In this document: in pieces, positions 18,387-27,354 of the stretch
How the letters are laid out: each line of letters opens with the position of its first letter
Numbering within the stretch: position 1 is the stretch's first letter
Assembly (NCBI RefSeq): GCF_035918315.1
Contig: NZ_CP142146.1
Span: 1,550,001 to 1,614,000, forward strand
Reading direction: 5' to 3'
DNA from: Vagococcus jeotgali
GTDB taxonomy: Bacteria; Bacillota; Bacilli; Lactobacillales; Vagococcaceae
Length of the DNA stretch: 64,000 nt
Notes under the pieces: model-generated
The model's input: only the letters and a program-made list of their open reading frames with translations
Databases searched by the model: none
What the model was told of the DNA's origin: nothing
Translations under genes and position numbers: made by a program

Positions 18387-18425
18387 GATGAATTTGAGAA
18401 TTTTCTCAAATTCATCACCTTTTTT
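18387..18425 (+). terminator. Intrinsic terminator inside the left end of ISL3 element 3
   Basis: GATGAATTTGAG (18387-18398) pairs perfectly with CTCAAATTCATC (18405-18416), then ACC and T6 follow. It faces rightward and lies about 85 bases after clpE, so it can replace the clpE terminator that the insertion destroyed. Confidence 0.8.
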
Positions 18426-18427
18426 AG

Positions 18428-18664
18428 TTATTCAATTGTGACAAGGCCATTTATCATAAAAATTCTTATCCTCATATTACTAAAAGATTTGAAGCCATAA
18501 GATACTCTTTTTAATGTCTTAATATGAGTATTTTTAGCTTCTATTTTTCCGTTAGAATACTTATACGTTAAAGCATTACGAATCCCTTCTTCATAATTAA
18601 TTAGATTTTCAATTTTCTGTTTAAATAGTGGATTTAAGGTAGTCGGTAAGTTCTTTAATAAATC
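18428..18664 (-). pseudogene. C-terminal fragment of the element 3 transposase
   Basis: The continuation of the fragment at 19904-20986, in the same frame once the IS30 element is removed. It begins DLLKNLPTTLNPLFKQ and includes the last catalytic acidic residue in SNGKIEAKNTHIK, the YGFKSFSNMRIRIF segment and the TAA stop at 18428. It has no start of its own and is dead by itself. Confidence 0.9.
18650..18664. repeat. 15-bp direct repeat flanking the IS30-family element (second copy 19904-19918)
   Basis: GTTCTTTAATAAATC occurs at 18650-18664 and 19904-19918, on either side of the IS30 element. The host transposase frame needs it only once, so it was duplicated on insertion. Fifteen bases is long for the IS30 family, where 2-3 bases is the usual figure as I remember it. 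Confidence 0.8.
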
Positions 18665-19903
18665 TAAATTGCAACATTAAGTTAGCCACTCTGGTAAAAA
18701 TATCTAAATATCAGTGTTATTTTATTGAACCCCTTACTTACCAACATGTTTTGATCTTTAGATTTTGAATTTCTTCTAAAAATAATGTTGCTGGTTGTCT
18801 ATAGTCTAAAATTTTACGCGGCAAAAGATTAACTTTTTCAGTAGCCAGTTGTATGAACTGCTTTGAGTAGTGACAGATAGGCGTTCCTTTCGGAACAAAT
18901 TGCCGTAATAAACCATTATGTCTTTCGTTTGTTCCTCGTTCCCAAGATGAATAAGGGTGAGCAAAGTAGATATCAGTCATTTGTTGCAGAGTATCATCAA
19001 GTGAGCTAAATTCACTGCCATTATCAGCAGTAATCGATTGAAATATGCTACTAAATCGGGCTCTTCCAAACTCATATTTTAACTGTTTAATAGCGTAACT
19101 AACAGACTCTTCAGTATGATCATCTAGAACAACAGTAATCATGTAGCGAGTTTTTCTTTCAACAAGTGTAAGTAGAGCATTATCATCTTTAGATTTTGAA
19201 CCAATGACACTGTCTATTTCCCAATGACCAAACTCTTGTCTAGAATCAATTTTGCTAGGTCGTTCATCAATTGATTTTCCAAGAGCTTTTTTATGCTGAC
19301 GACTTCTTTTCTTTTTAGGTGATAGTCTAACTTTCATCTTGAGATGATGATTTCTGACTGGTAAAAAACCTTTATCAATATAGTTATAAAGTGTCTTAGT
19401 AGAAACAATAGGTTTATCCCAAGTCCCTAAAGACTTGATAAAGCCAACAATTGCATCTGGTGACCAATTAAAGTCTATCATTTGTTTACAAGCATAATTA
19501 ATAAAATCAACAGCACTAACTAGCTTAGATTTCGAACCACAGCGTTTCCTGTTTTCTATGTATTTAGCTTGCCCCGTATCAGCAAAATAGAGTTGTTTAG
19601 GTTTCTTATTTTCTTTGATTTGCGTGGTCGTTCCTCGTTTAAGCTCATTACTTATTGTTTGATGGTGTCGGCCTAATCGTCTACCAATTTCTCTATTAGA
19701 GTCTCCCATATTATGCCAAACTTCAATAAGCTGCCTTTCCTTTAAGGAAAGATGTTTATAACTAGATGTCTTTGTGTTATTCTTAATTTTCACCATGATA
19801 AAAATTCCTTTCGTTGTTGGGTAGTTACTTCAATGATACACGAATTTTTACCATGGTGTTTTTTTATTATTTTAGAGTGGCTAACTTGATTTTACAACTA
19901 AGC
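18665..19903 (-). mobile_element. IS30-family insertion sequence (about 1.24 kb)
   Basis: The ends share the inverted repeat AAGTTAGCCACTCT preceded by TTGCAACATT on the left and TTGTAAAATC on the right. One intact transposase lies inside. It is inserted into the ISL3 element 3 transposase gene with a 15-bp direct repeat. The exact tips are uncertain by a few bases because the outermost positions of the two ends differ. Confidence 0.88.
18738..19796 (-). CDS. IS30-family transposase, intact
   Basis: A 352-residue DDE transposase. The N-terminal helix-turn-helix (LSLKERQLIEVWHNMGDSNREIGRRLGRHHQTISNELKRG) is the family hallmark. The rve-type catalytic domain has FGHWEIDSVIG, ITADNGSEFS and the HPYSSWERGTNERHNGLLR block with the catalytic glutamate. 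Length is normal and the start ATG 19796 has AAAGGAA upstream. Nothing suggests inactivation. Confidence 0.95.
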   Translation of the reverse strand: MVKIKNNTKTSSYKHLSLKERQLIEVWHNMGDSNREIGRRLGRHHQTISNELKRGTTTQIKENKKPKQLYFADTGQAKYIENRKRCGSKSKLVSAVDFINYACKQMIDFNWSPDAIVGFIKSLGTWDKPIVSTKTLYNYIDKGFLPVRNHHLKMKVRLSPKKKRSRQHKKALGKSIDERPSKIDSRQEFGHWEIDSVIGSKSKDDNALLTLVERKTRYMITVVLDDHTEESVSYAIKQLKYEFGRARFSSIFQSITADNGSEFSSLDDTLQQMTDIYFAHPYSSWERGTNERHNGLLRQFVPKGTPICHYSKQFIQLATEKVNLLPRKILDYRQPATLFLEEIQNLKIKTCW

Positions 19904-20986
19904 GTTCTTTAATAAATCAAAAAATGAGTCTGGATCTTTATTTCTAAAGTGATAGGTTAATAATTGAAACACGCCATAGGCTTCTTTTAAGTCTGTAGAA
20001 AATGATAAAAGACGATCAATCATCATTGATTCTGTTAGAGGGGGAAACTTAGGTGAAGGAAAGCTTCTCCAATTTTTATATTCTGAACTAGAAACAGTCA
20101 TTTGATTCTTTAATAGGTATTTCCAATTTACTTTTAGCTTATTGGCTTCAGAACGCTGGTGATTCTTTATTAATTCTTTCATTTCCCTGACTCTAAAGTC
20201 ATTAAAAGCTTGATTTAAGTGTTTAACGATATGAAACCTATCAATGACTAAAGCTGCACAAGGAAAGATTTTTTTAGTTAACTGAAAATAAGCCGCATTC
20301 ATATCTGTCACTAGAAATTTTACCTGTTCTCGTTTCTCCTTGGGAGAACGATTGAAGTAATTCATTAGTTTATCAAGTCTACGACTAGGAAGAACATCAA
20401 CCAGTTCACCGGTTTCACCATTGGCACAAATAAAACTCATTTTATCTTCATAGGTGGCATGAGATCTGAATTCATCAACCATTAGAACTTTTGGAAAAGA
20501 GCGTGGTTTAAGCGTTTCAGGTAAATGTTTTTCAACAGATTTAAGGACCCTTATAACGGTTGTGAGCGATACATGACATATCTTAGCGATAACGGTCATT
20601 GATATTTTCTGAGTTAATAATTCTAGTATTCTAAATGTTATGAATCGACTAATAAAACAATTTTCTTCAACGATAGAACATTGAGTTGTCCAATGTTGGT
20701 GGCAGTTTTTACAAAAATATCGTTGTTTTTTTAGCTTTAAAATAGTTGGAATGTTTTGATATGATTCCAAACGAATTGTCACTTCTTTTTTCCCATTTTT
20801 TACAATGGTTTTCTTTTCATCTGCATCGTTCGCATGAGACTGACAATACTTACAGGCCGTAAGCTTAGGTGAGTAGGTACCAGTGATAATTAATGTGTTC
20901 ACACCTTTGTATTTTCCTTCTTCAACACAAGTTAAATTTAAATCTTCATCTTTAATTCGCAACATTTTTTTGATATGATTAGTCAT
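19904..20986 (-). pseudogene. N-terminal fragment of the element 3 ISL3 transposase, truncated by IS30
   Basis: About 361 residues from MTNHIKKMLRIKDED to FFDLLKN, then a stop codon inside the IS30 end (GCTTAG) cuts the frame at 19898. Zinc-ribbon pairs (CKYC, CKNC), helix-turn-helix and the first two catalytic aspartates (VDEFRSHAT, TDMNAAYF, VIDRFHIVK) are present. The final catalytic glutamate is on the other fragment (18428-18664), so it should be inactive in catalysis. It may still bind ISL3 ends. Confidence 0.92.
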
Positions 20987-21075
20987 GACATGTCGTCCTT
21001 TCTATTTAAGATTTTGGTTGGTACTTTAATTTTACTAGATAGACGACATGTTTTTCTACTTAAATAAACTAAAAT

Positions 21076-21110
21076 AGGGCTGATGAATCAAAAAATGATT
21101 CATCAGTCCT
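21076..21110 (-). terminator. Hairpin inside the transposase-proximal end of ISL3 element 3
   Basis: On the minus strand AGGACTGATGAATCA pairs with TGATTCATCAGCCCT (15 bp, one G-U) around TTTTT and is followed by ATTTTAGTTTATTT. The first arm is the inner part of the inverted repeat. It faces the transposase start, as in the other two ISL3 elements. Confidence 0.6.
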
Positions 21111-21152
21111 ATAAATTATAGAGCCCTAAAACAGTGATTCTTCCCTTATTTA

Positions 21153-21161
21153 TGTTATAAT
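21153..21161 (+). promoter_or_regulatory. Extended -10 promoter of the DUF1827-like gene
   Basis: TGTTATAAT at 21153-21161 is an extended -10 element 40 bases before the gene start. No good -35 is present; the region where it would lie overlaps the right arm of the split clpE terminator. Confidence 0.6.
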
Positions 21162-21200
21162 AAGACTATATAGAAAGCGTTTAAAAAGGGGTGAAAAAAA

Positions 21201-21533
21201 ATGAAACTAGTCAATGTTACAAATAGTTACGCGACGCTTGTATCAAAACAACTTGAAAACACTGATGCTAGATTTGTAAGTGTGTACTCATATGGAAAAA
21301 CCTTAGTTGTTCATAGCACAGCTGACACTCATATTGATATTATTCTAATTAATAAATCCCGTGACATTAAGGAATTTGAAGTGGCCGAAGTATTGCAGGA
21401 GCTAATACAACGTCAGCCAAATGACCCTGAACTTCAAGTTCTAAGAACACCTGGTGTTGTCGAAATGACATTGCCTGTCCCCCTTCCCAAAAAAGAAACA
21501 GAGGATAAGGACATTGAAACAACTAAAGACTAA
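21201..21533 (+). CDS. DUF1827-like conserved protein next to clpE
   Basis: A 110-residue acidic cytoplasmic protein, MKLVNVTNSYATLVSKQLENTD at its start and a Pro/Lys/Glu-rich tail. It resembles the DUF1827 family of lactic acid bacteria, which I remember as a clpE neighbour in streptococci and enterococci; no function is known. It has its own extended -10 promoter and an AAGGGG ribosome binding site, and a terminator right after it, so it is transcribed alone. The insertion at 18345-21125 does not touch its -10 region. The family name is from memory. Confidence 0.68.
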   Translation: MKLVNVTNSYATLVSKQLENTDARFVSVYSYGKTLVVHSTADTHIDIILINKSRDIKEFEVAEVLQELIQRQPNDPELQVLRTPGVVEMTLPVPLPKKETEDKDIETTKD

Positions 21534-21539
21534 ATAAAA

Positions 21540-21583
21540 ACATTCCCATGCAATTAGTCACTCAACTGCATCGGAATGTTTTT
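21540..21583. terminator. Bidirectional intrinsic terminator
   Basis: ACATTCC-CATGCA pairs with TGCAT-CGGAATGT around a loop of about 14 bases, with A5 before and T5 after. It can end both the DUF1827-like gene from the left and the anti-sigma remnant from the right. Confidence 0.8.
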
Positions 21584-21590
21584 ATGTGTC

Positions 21591-21864
21591 TTATGCCACT
21601 GAAATGACTGTCCCATTCACTAAGATCTCACTAATCTCCTCTAAAGGAATATAATCATACTGAACACTTACTTCCTCACGCTCATCTGAGTAAATATTTA
21701 TAACATTATCATGAGATAAAATATCCAGCTCTTGTCCACTTGTTAATTTCAATTTGATATTTAAAGGCTCTTCTTTTGCGTTATCAGTTTTTGAAACCAA
21801 GGTTAAGTTTAACCCATTATGATACAAATCATTGGGGTACTTAACTAACAAATGCAGGAGCCCA
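21591..21864 (-). pseudogene. Anti-sigma-like C-terminal remnant
   Basis: Read from about 21864 (DGLLHLLVKYPNDLYHNGLNLTLV) to the stop at 21591 it looks like the C-terminal beta-rich domain of a secreted or membrane anti-sigma-type protein (charged strands, IPLEEISEILVNGTVISVA end). The upstream frame (21845-22171) runs into the same reading if one base near 21865 is restored. I take both as pieces of a decayed operon. A free-standing 86-residue protein starting at 21851 cannot be excluded. Confidence 0.5.
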
Positions 21865-22171
21865 TCTTTAAAGGTGTCTTAATCCAGTTGGTCCCTTCTT
21901 GGATTAATTCTTGCCAAGGAGGACTCACTCGCTCTGTTTTTTCTTCCAACCCACTTGTTAAACGACTCAGCTCAAACCCTTTTGGATTTTTCCAAAGCTT
22001 AATAAAGACATCATTAATTAACTCCTCGATGTGCTGAATATGTCCCCCTATATTTTGTGTTAAATATTTTGAAGCCACTGCCCACATTAAGGTTGAATAT
22101 TCTGTCATTAAAGAATCTAGAGCTTCTTCATCTTGATTTAGCAATGCAATGAGATACTCCTCATCTGTCAT
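21845..22171 (-). pseudogene. Sigma-70-like N-terminal fragment fused to an unrelated, frameshifted tail
   Basis: Residues 1-65 read like region 1.2-2 of a small sigma factor (DEEYLIALLNQDEEALDSLMTEY and ELINDVFIKLWKNPKGFE). The expected region 2.3-4 is missing. Instead the frame continues into EEKTERVSPPWQELIQEGTNWIKTPLK and then stops after SCIC. The tail fits better as the beginning of the remnant at 21591-21864. An internal deletion joining a sigma gene to its downstream anti-sigma gene, followed by a one-base loss, explains this. The ribosome binding site is still intact. Confidence 0.55.
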
Positions 22172-22238
22172 ATTCTTCTCCTCCTCTTGTTGTTCTTACT
22201 TACAGTACAAGTTAAAATCAATAATTCCTTAACAAAGC

Positions 22239-22270
22239 AAAAAAAGAGACTGACTCTTAGCCAATCTCTT
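22239..22270 (-). terminator. Intrinsic terminator of the serine hydrolase gene
   Basis: On the minus strand GAGATTGGCT pairs with AGTCAGTCTC through G-U pairs around AAG, then T7. It lies about 20 bases after the stop at 22282. Confidence 0.8.
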
Positions 22271-22281
22271 ATTATTATTAT

Positions 22282-24375
22282 TTATTTTAAAATATCATAT
22301 ACTTCTTTAGACAACTTAGAAATAGTCTCATAAGAAATACCATTTTTAGTCATGACAGATAACACATATGGCTCTTTAGCATAAACAATTGCCACGTCAT
22401 GGACATATGAGTTCACATCACCAATTTTATGAGCTACTTTTACAGGTAGATATTTAGGAATACGCTGATTATCAAATTGTGTGTTTGACATATAGTTAAT
22501 CAACTTACCATTTTGTTTGTAAATAGCTTCCATAAGTAAGGCATTTTCTTTTGCTGTGATATTAAATGGTGATACCCAGGTACGACCGATAATTTTACTA
22601 ATATCACGGCGCATTTCAGCATCATACTGACGTCCAGCATAATAGCCTAAAAAGTTAGCACCTTGATTATCTGAATATTTTGCCGTCCAGTTCATCATCG
22701 TATCAATTGAATAACTCGTACCATATGGTTTACCTTGCAAAATACCTGCCCCGTCTCGCTGATAAGAGTAATAAGGCATTTGGTTAATCGCATCTGTGTA
22801 CTTGTACTTTTTATTAGGGTCAATTCGTTTGTCATTAATCATTTTTTGAGAATAATACATGGCAGGTAATTTTCCAGTACTAGCAGCCACAAAAGATTGT
22901 GAGCCGTTAACTGAAGCTGTAGAGCCATCCACTAAACTCATCACATAAATCCCCATATTTGGCGTACGATATTTATTATCTAACAATTTTTGGACCTTCT
23001 TCATTTTTTCAGCTGTAAGAGATGTGGCATTGGCATTTAAATACCCTTGCCAAACACCTTTATTGTCATAAACTGAGAAATAAGCCTCACCATTCACATG
23101 ATAATAAATCCCTCTAGCTTGAAAGGTTTGATTAACGATTTTACTTGCTGGCTGTTTGACGTTCCAATTAAAATCACGCCATAAATTGGTACTACTTGAT
23201 GAGATGGTAACGTACTTACCATAATGATAATACTCACCTTGAGGGTCACTTACCGTTTTTAAGGCATCATCATTAATGTAGCCATAAAATGTGCCAGTTG
23301 AATCTGTAAGTGCAGCATATGTTGATGTATTAAAATGATGATACTCTTCTTTTACTATAAATGTTTTATGATTATAACGACTAGCTTTACCGTTTGATAC
23401 CCAATTAAACGAGCGCCACAGGTCATAATTTCCTTTAGCGATACTAACATATTTATTTGTCTTAACCGCCTCACCCCAAGGGCTATTTACTAAAGACACG
23501 TCACTTTCAGGAACATAGCCCATCCACTCATTTTTATCATTGTATAGCGAATAAAACACTGAGCCATTAATGTGATTGTACTGACCCTTAGCACGGTAAG
23601 TTTTTTGGTATAAAGAGGCAAATGAATGTTTCGCTTTCCCCTCAAAATCACTATAAGTTTGACCTGTTTTACGATTAATAGTTAAATAGTTACCATTGTG
23701 AATATAAACACCTTGTGGCCCATCAGCTATTTTAAGATCTTCTTTATTCACATAACCAACTAGCTTATCTTCACCATTAAATAAAGATACTGCTTCTTTT
23801 CTAGTAGTATCATCCACGTAGCTCTCTTTTGCAAAATACGTTTGATACTGAGGTAGTGTGACATTTGAAATTTGTGTTAAATGCTCATCTTTGTATACGA
23901 CTGTTTTTTCATTAATGGTTGAGACATATTTGTTAAGATTTGCTTGTCTCACTTTAGAAATATCATCTAAAGTAACCTCTCATTCTTCTACATATCCCAC
24001 TACTACTTCTTCTTGGTTTAATAATTGATAGTAATTAAGATGATGACTTGTTTGATATAATTTTTTTGTATACAGCTTTTTAGGTAATCCTTCTTGCTTA
24101 GCTAACGTCAAATCTTCCAGATCAAGGTAGATATCAACTTTAGGTTTGATAAATGTCACTTCTTTTAAATCCAGCTCTTTAATATCAAACGTCATTTTTT
24201 CAACAACTGGCTCACTTGTCTCTAAGGTTGATGAGTCACTTGTCTCTAAAAACAAACTACTTGATGTCTCACTAGTTTGAGATGTAGAAACATCTTTGGC
24301 CTGCACCACAACTTGAGTTAGTATACCAACTGACAATATGCTCCCACATAAGAACAAACTCAACTTCTTTTTCAT
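22282..24375 (-). pseudogene. Secreted class A beta-lactamase-fold serine hydrolase with SH3/GW-like repeats, interrupted by one in-frame TGA
   Basis: A 697-codon gene in a single frame, broken only by TGA at 23980-23982 after GYVEE; reading resumes EVTLDDISKVRQ. The 5' part has a signal peptide and a Ser/Thr/Glu-rich linker. Five or so repeats of 75-80 residues follow with the GYVxxxDL.. motif typical of GW/SH3 wall-binding modules. The C-terminal domain has the penicillin-recognising SxxK (STGK, residue 358 of the part after the stop), YSDN and KIGD motifs. A GTG codon at 23952 could start a product without signal peptide. It was probably a wall-bound peptidase- or beta-lactamase-like enzyme. 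Nonsense mutation or sequencing error are both possible. Confidence 0.82.
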
Positions 24376-24460
24376 AATTACCCCTCACTTTTTATGTACT
24401 CACCTATATTTTACCGTGAATTCCTTAGAAAAAAATGATTACCAAAATAATTATTTGAGG

Positions 24461-24498
24461 AAAATAAAATGAGGCTGACTCAAAGGTCAACCTCATTT
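24461..24498 (-). terminator. Intrinsic terminator of wecB (first copy)
   Basis: On the minus strand AAATGAGGTTGAC pairs with GTCAGCCTCATTT (one G-U) around six bases, followed by TATTTT. It lies just after the stop at 24518. Confidence 0.82.
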
Positions 24499-24517
24499 AA
24501 ATCAAAACATCAGCACA

Positions 24518-25624
24518 TCATGACTTTGATAAATATTCTTTTAAGATAGCCACAATTTGTTTCGAGGCTGTCCCATCACCATAAGGATTACTAGCTTCAG
24601 ACATTTGTTTATATAACACTTCATCTTCAAGCAAGGCTTTAAAATGTTTATAAATTACCTCTTCGCTTGTTCCAACTAATTTTAAAGTCCCCGCTGCTAC
24701 ACCTTCTGGACGCTCTGTTGTATCACGCATAACAAGAACTGGTTTTCCAAGAGAAGGGGCTTCTTCTTGAATACCACCGCTATCTGTTAAAATAATATCA
24801 CTATTAGCTAACAAATTATGAAAATCAATCACTTCCATTGGTGGAATCATTAATATACGATCAGTATTCACAAAAATATCATCTGCTAGCTCTCTAATAC
24901 TAGGGTTCATGTGAATAGGATAGACCACCTTAATATCCTCATGTTCATCAATAATTCTCTTAATAGCTTGAAACATATGACGCATGGGCTCACCATAATT
25001 TTCACGTCTGTGTGCTGTTAAAACAATCAGACGACTATCACCTACCCATTTAATTAAGGGATGTGAGTAATCTTTTTTAACAGTTGTTGATAACGCATCA
25101 ATAGCTGTGTTGCCTGTCACATAAACTGAATCTGGATTCTTGCCCTCTGCTAATAAATTATCTCGAGCTTGATTTGTCGGTGCAAAATTAATTTCAGAAA
25201 ACAAGCTCACAGAACAGCGGTTAAACTCTTCTGGAAAAGGTGAGTGAATATTATGAGTACGAAGGCCAGCTTCAATATGACCTACTGGAATACCTAAATA
25301 AAAACTAGCTAACCCAGCAGCATACGTTGTTGTCGTATCACCATGCACTAAAACTATATCAGGCTGCTCCTCTAATAATATCGGTTTTAATCTATCAAGA
25401 ATATTAATCGTTACATCAAATAAGTCTTGCTTATGTTTCATAATTTCTAAATCATATTTTGGAGAAATATGAAAGATAGGTAACACTTGGTCTAACATTT
25501 CACGATGCTGACCAGTTACACACACAACTGTTTCAATATCAGATTGCTTGTCAAGTTCTTGTACAAGAGGACCCATTTTTATTGCTTCAGGTCTTGTACC
25601 AAAAATAACCATCACTTTTTTCAT
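24518..25624 (-). CDS. wecB: UDP-N-acetylglucosamine 2-epimerase (non-hydrolysing), copy 1
   Basis: Interconverts UDP-GlcNAc and UDP-ManNAc, the latter needed for the teichoic-acid linkage unit and for some capsules. The 368-residue protein shows FGTRPEAIKMGPLV at the start, VHGDTTTTYA, GHIEAGLRTHN, and DSGGIQEEAPSLGKPVLVMRDTTERPE near the UDP site. AGGAGG precedes ATG 25624. It is downstream of prfC by 24 bases, probably co-transcribed. A second paralogue lies in the capsule operon (42557-43699). This copy, outside the capsule cluster, is more likely the teichoic-acid enzyme (mnaA). Confidence 0.93.
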   Translation of the reverse strand: MKKVMVIFGTRPEAIKMGPLVQELDKQSDIETVVCVTGQHREMLDQVLPIFHISPKYDLEIMKHKQDLFDVTINILDRLKPILLEEQPDIVLVHGDTTTTYAAGLASFYLGIPVGHIEAGLRTHNIHSPFPEEFNRCSVSLFSEINFAPTNQARDNLLAEGKNPDSVYVTGNTAIDALSTTVKKDYSHPLIKWVGDSRLIVLTAHRRENYGEPMRHMFQAIKRIIDEHEDIKVVYPIHMNPSIRELADDIFVNTDRILMIPPMEVIDFHNLLANSDIILTDSGGIQEEAPSLGKPVLVMRDTTERPEGVAAGTLKLVGTSEEVIYKHFKALLEDEVLYKQMSEASNPYGDGTASKQIVAILKEYLSKS

Positions 25625-25648
25625 ATTTCTTCCTCCTAATGACTATGT

Positions 25649-27226
25649 TTACAATAACGTTTTTAACTCCACATCTGGATACTTATCACTAAACCAACGC
25701 ATCGCAAATTGATTCTCAAATAAGAATAACGGCTGGTCAAAACGGTCACGAGCTAAAATATTACGACTTGAACTCATCTTCTCATCAAGTTGTGATGGAT
25801 CAATCCAGCGTGCTATTTTTGTTCCCATTGGCTCCATAATAATCTCTGTGTTGTACTCACCTAACATACGATGTTTAAATACTTCAAACTGTAGTTGACC
25901 AACAGCTCCAATAATAAAATCTTCTGTTAAATAGGTTTTATATAACTGGATAGCCCCTTCTTGAACAAGTTGGTTAATCCCTTTATAAAATGATTTTTGT
26001 TTCATCACGTTTTTAGCTGTGACTTTCATAAATAATTCTGGCGTAAATTGAGGTAAATCTTCAAATTCAATTTTATCTTTTCCAGTAAAAATCGTATCTC
26101 CAATTTGATAATTTCCTGTATCATATAACCCAATAATATCTCCTGCTACGGCTTCAACAACTGTTTCACGAGAGTCTGCCATGAACTGGGTAGAATTATT
26201 TAATTTGATTTTTTTCTCATCACGAGCTAGTTTAACATCCATCCCTTTTTCAAAACTACCAGAACAAATACGGACAAAGGCAATTCTATCTCGGTGAGCA
26301 GGGTTCATGTTAGCTTGAATTTTAAAGATAAATCCTGAAAAGTCTTCAGAATAAGGACTGATTTTCTCGCCAGCTTTTGTTTCATGATCTCCTGGTTTTG
26401 GTGCAAATTGTAAAAATGTTTCTAAAAAGGTTTCCACCCCAAAATTTGTTAAGGCTGAACCAAAGAAAACTGGTGTTAGCTGACCATTAGCTACTTTTTC
26501 CTCACTAAATTCATTACCAGCTTCAAGTAGTAGTTCTACTTCATCTTGAACTTGAGAGAATATTGATTCTTGACTGAGTGGGTGATCTGCCACTAACTGG
26601 TGCTCATCATCTAACTCTAAATAACGCTCTCCGTCAAAACGATCTGGACGGTAAACTTCTACTCGGTTATTATAAATGTCATAAATCCCTTCAAACCCTT
26701 TACCCATACCAATCGGCCAATTCATTGGATATGAATCAATCTCTAAAACTTCTTCTAGTTCTTCTAATAATTCAAGTGGTTCACGACCATCTCTATCTAG
26801 TTTGTTGATAAAGGTGAAAATCGGAATACCACGCATGCGACAAACTTGGAATAATTTCTTCGTTTGTGCTTCAATCCCCTTAGCACTATCAATCACCATC
26901 ACTGCACTATCCACAGCCATAAGTGTTCGGTACGTATCCTCAGAAAAATCCTCATGTCCCGGTGTATCTAATATGTTGACACGTTTATCATCAAAATCAA
27001 ACTGCATCACTGAACTTGTAACAGAAATACCACGTTGCTTTTCAATATCCATCCAATCTGATTTAGCAAAATTTCCTGATTTTTTACCTTTAACAGTTCC
27101 TGCATTACGAATGGCACCACCAAATAATAACAATTGCTCTGTAATCGTTGTTTTACCAGCATCCGGATGCGAAATAATTGCAAATGTTCTTCTTTTATCT
27201 ACTTCTGCCTGTTGATTGAATCCCAT
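25649..27226 (-). CDS. prfC: Peptide chain release factor 3
   Basis: Translational GTPase that recycles RF1/RF2 from the ribosome. The 525-residue protein has G1 SHPDAGKTT, the [14 protein letters not shown] switch, G4 [12 protein letters not shown], and the RF3 C-terminal region ending in [12 protein letters not shown]. The length is normal. It is followed closely by wecB. Confidence 0.96.
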   Translation of the reverse strand: MGFNQQAEVDKRRTFAIISHPDAGKTTITEQLLLFGGAIRNAGTVKGKKSGNFAKSDWMDIEKQRGISVTSSVMQFDFDDKRVNILDTPGHEDFSEDTYRTLMAVDSAVMVIDSAKGIEAQTKKLFQVCRMRGIPIFTFINKLDRDGREPLELLEELEEVLEIDSYPMNWPIGMGKGFEGIYDIYNNRVEVYRPDRFDGERYLELDDEHQLVADHPLSQESIFSQVQDEVELLLEAGNEFSEEKVANGQLTPVFFGSALTNFGVETFLETFLQFAPKPGDHETKAGEKISPYSEDFSGFIFKIQANMNPAHRDRIAFVRICSGSFEKGMDVKLARDEKKIKLNNSTQFMADSRETVVEAVAGDIIGLYDTGNYQIGDTIFTGKDKIEFEDLPQFTPELFMKVTAKNVMKQKSFYKGINQLVQEGAIQLYKTYLTEDFIIGAVGQLQFEVFKHRMLGEYNTEIIMEPMGTKIARWIDPSQLDEKMSSSRNILARDRFDQPLFLFENQFAMRWFSDKYPDVELKTLL

Positions 27227-27354
27227 ATAATTCCCCTTACTTCTTTCAAATTTATAAAGTCTGATTTAGTATAACACAATTATACCTTGTTTTTATAGCC
27301 TTTCTGTAGTGAAAGCTCCATGAAAAGATACTAACTACAATCAAAAAGTGTATA

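Larger units (their letters stand above)
18345..21125 (-). mobile_element. ISL3-family insertion sequence, element 3, interrupted by an IS30-family element
   Basis: The left end begins GGCTCTTTGTCAAAT and the inverted right end begins GGCTCTATAATT. Both continue into GGACTGATGA. The duplication CTAAAACA flanks it. Without the IS30 insertion and its 15-bp repeat it would be about 1.53 kb with a 434-residue transposase. Hairpins with T-rich tracts lie inside both ends (18387-18425 facing right, 21076-21110 facing left). It can no longer encode its own intact transposase. Confidence 0.95.

Noticed and set aside
23980-23982. TGA in the serine hydrolase as selenocysteine or read-through codon
   Set aside because: No SECIS-like hairpin follows, the aligned repeats do not carry cysteine there, and the position is in a linker between modules. 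A nonsense change or error is simpler.
26802-27215. 137-residue open frame opposite prfC
   Set aside because: It is antisense to a strongly conserved gene, has no ribosome binding site and reads as a low-information Ser/Leu-rich shadow.
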